Assembly (NCBI GenBank): GCA_949927415.1
Contig: CATLFB010000004.1
Coordinates: 1-64,000, forward strand
Source: an uncultured Candidatus Melainabacteria bacterium
GTDB taxonomy: Bacteria > Cyanobacteriota > Vampirovibrionia > Gastranaerophilales > Gastranaerophilaceae
Direction of reading: 5' to 3'
Length of the DNA: 64,000 nucleotides
Below are positions 63,750-64,000 of this stretch, piece by piece. The position numbers and the translations under genes are program-made. The notes below the pieces were generated by a model, which did no database searches, was not told the origin of the DNA, and saw only the letters and a list, made by a program, of their open reading frames with translations. Each line of letters opens with the position of its first letter. Positions within the stretch are counted from its first letter, which is position 1.

Positions 63750-64000
63750 TATGCCACCTCGATTACTACAATTGCGGAATCAACGGTTTCGCGAAGAGTG
63801 CTTTCGACAAAAGCCTTCAAGGTAAGGTGCGAATTCTTGCAGCCTGAACATTTTCCGCGCAATTTCACAAGAACTTTATTGTCCTGAATGTCGACTAAAG
63901 TGATATCTCCGCCGTCTTTTCGAAGTTCCGGCGAAATCTGTGTTTCTATAATATTGTTGATTTTCAAAATCCTTTGTGCAGGTGAAAGCTGTGGTTTTTC
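63749..64000 (-). CDS. nifU: NifU, C-terminal Fe-S scaffold domain (partial)
   Basis: The frame has no natural start inside the window and continues off the edge: KPQLSPAQRILKINNIIETQ leads into ELRKDGGDITLVDI, the classic C-terminal NifU domain. C-S-G-C (near the end) binds the cluster passed to clients. A TTG at 63967 is an accidental start inside the domain. Co-transcribed with nifS, which overlaps the stop. Length of the visible part is 83 residues. Confidence 0.9.
   Translation of the reverse strand, partial: EKPQLSPAQRILKINNIIETQISPELRKDGGDITLVDIQDNKVLVKLRGKCSGCKNSHLTLKAFVESTLRETVDSAIVVIEVA

Noticed and set aside
63749..63967. Stand-alone 72-residue NifU-domain protein starting at TTG
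   Set aside because: The frame stays open and NifU-like to the window edge, so the TTG is inside a longer gene.
1..64000. Prophage or integrative element with integrase
   Set aside because: No integrase, capsid, portal or relaxase gene is visible; only tRNA-end duplications hint at past insertion.

Overview
The window is a low-GC, gene-dense bacterial chromosome segment. I infer an uncultured gut lineage of Candidatus Gastranaerophilales (Melainabacteria/Vampirovibrionia). The reasons are an N-terminal x-F-x-G box shared by otherwise unrelated proteins, a leukotoxin/FHA-type adhesin, a DUF151 nuclease, TrmFO, and diderm markers (two AsmA/TamB-like giants, an L,D-transpeptidase, Spy/CpxP-like periplasmic proteins). 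The taxonomic call is inference; no rRNA is present to settle it.

Layout. 0-1 kb: the end of an unidentified gene, then non-coding repeat DNA. 1-3.4 kb: a secreted beta-domain protein, tRNA-Leu(CAA) with a duplicated 3' end, and an L,D-transpeptidase. 3.4-10.2 kb: two divergent giant genes, a coiled-coil protein and a secreted filamentous adhesin that ends in a PilZ-like domain. 10.2-10.8 kb: tRNA-Leu(CAG) in a cluster of duplicated tRNA ends. 10.8-22 kb: nucleotidyltransferase-like, AsmA-like, WG-repeat, CreD-like, WecG-type glycosyltransferase, transketolase N-half and YhcH genes. 22-25 kb: a zinc/cadmium module made of an SmtB-type repressor, a P1B-ATPase and a Cys-rich Spy-like protein. 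25-32.7 kb: an AT-rich accessory island with a frameshifted beta-helix protein, an orphan type III Res subunit that has lost its helicase core, a broken AAA ATPase and unknown proteins, ending at tRNA-Ser(GCT). 32.9-36.7 kb: a broken small gene, DUF151, and an anthrax-lethal-factor-like metalloprotease gene split by one stop codon and two frameshifts.

36.7-43.1 kb: small lineage-specific proteins, a 53-residue gene, DUF1858, trmFO and a membrane-protein paralogue family. 43.2-44.7 kb: an anti-sigma/ECF sigma/Spy-like operon whose make-up resembles CnrYXH. 44.8-51.2 kb: rmuC, a soluble two-component pair split by a MITE-like inverted repeat, and a triplicated membrane protein. 51.3-64 kb: UspA, a sigma-70 factor, gcvPB, a DUF2229 activase-like protein, miaA, a large AsmA-like gene, a second copy of the MITE-like element, a repeat protein, and nifS with the end of nifU.

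Two themes stand out. First, envelope and surface biology dominates: adhesin, beta-helix protein, AsmA-like proteins, periplasmic sensors, and ECF control. Second, many accessory genes carry lesions, several of them in A-tracts. These could be real decay, slippage-based switching or assembly error. Several housekeeping genes have a -10 box six bases before the start codon, which suggests leaderless mRNAs.
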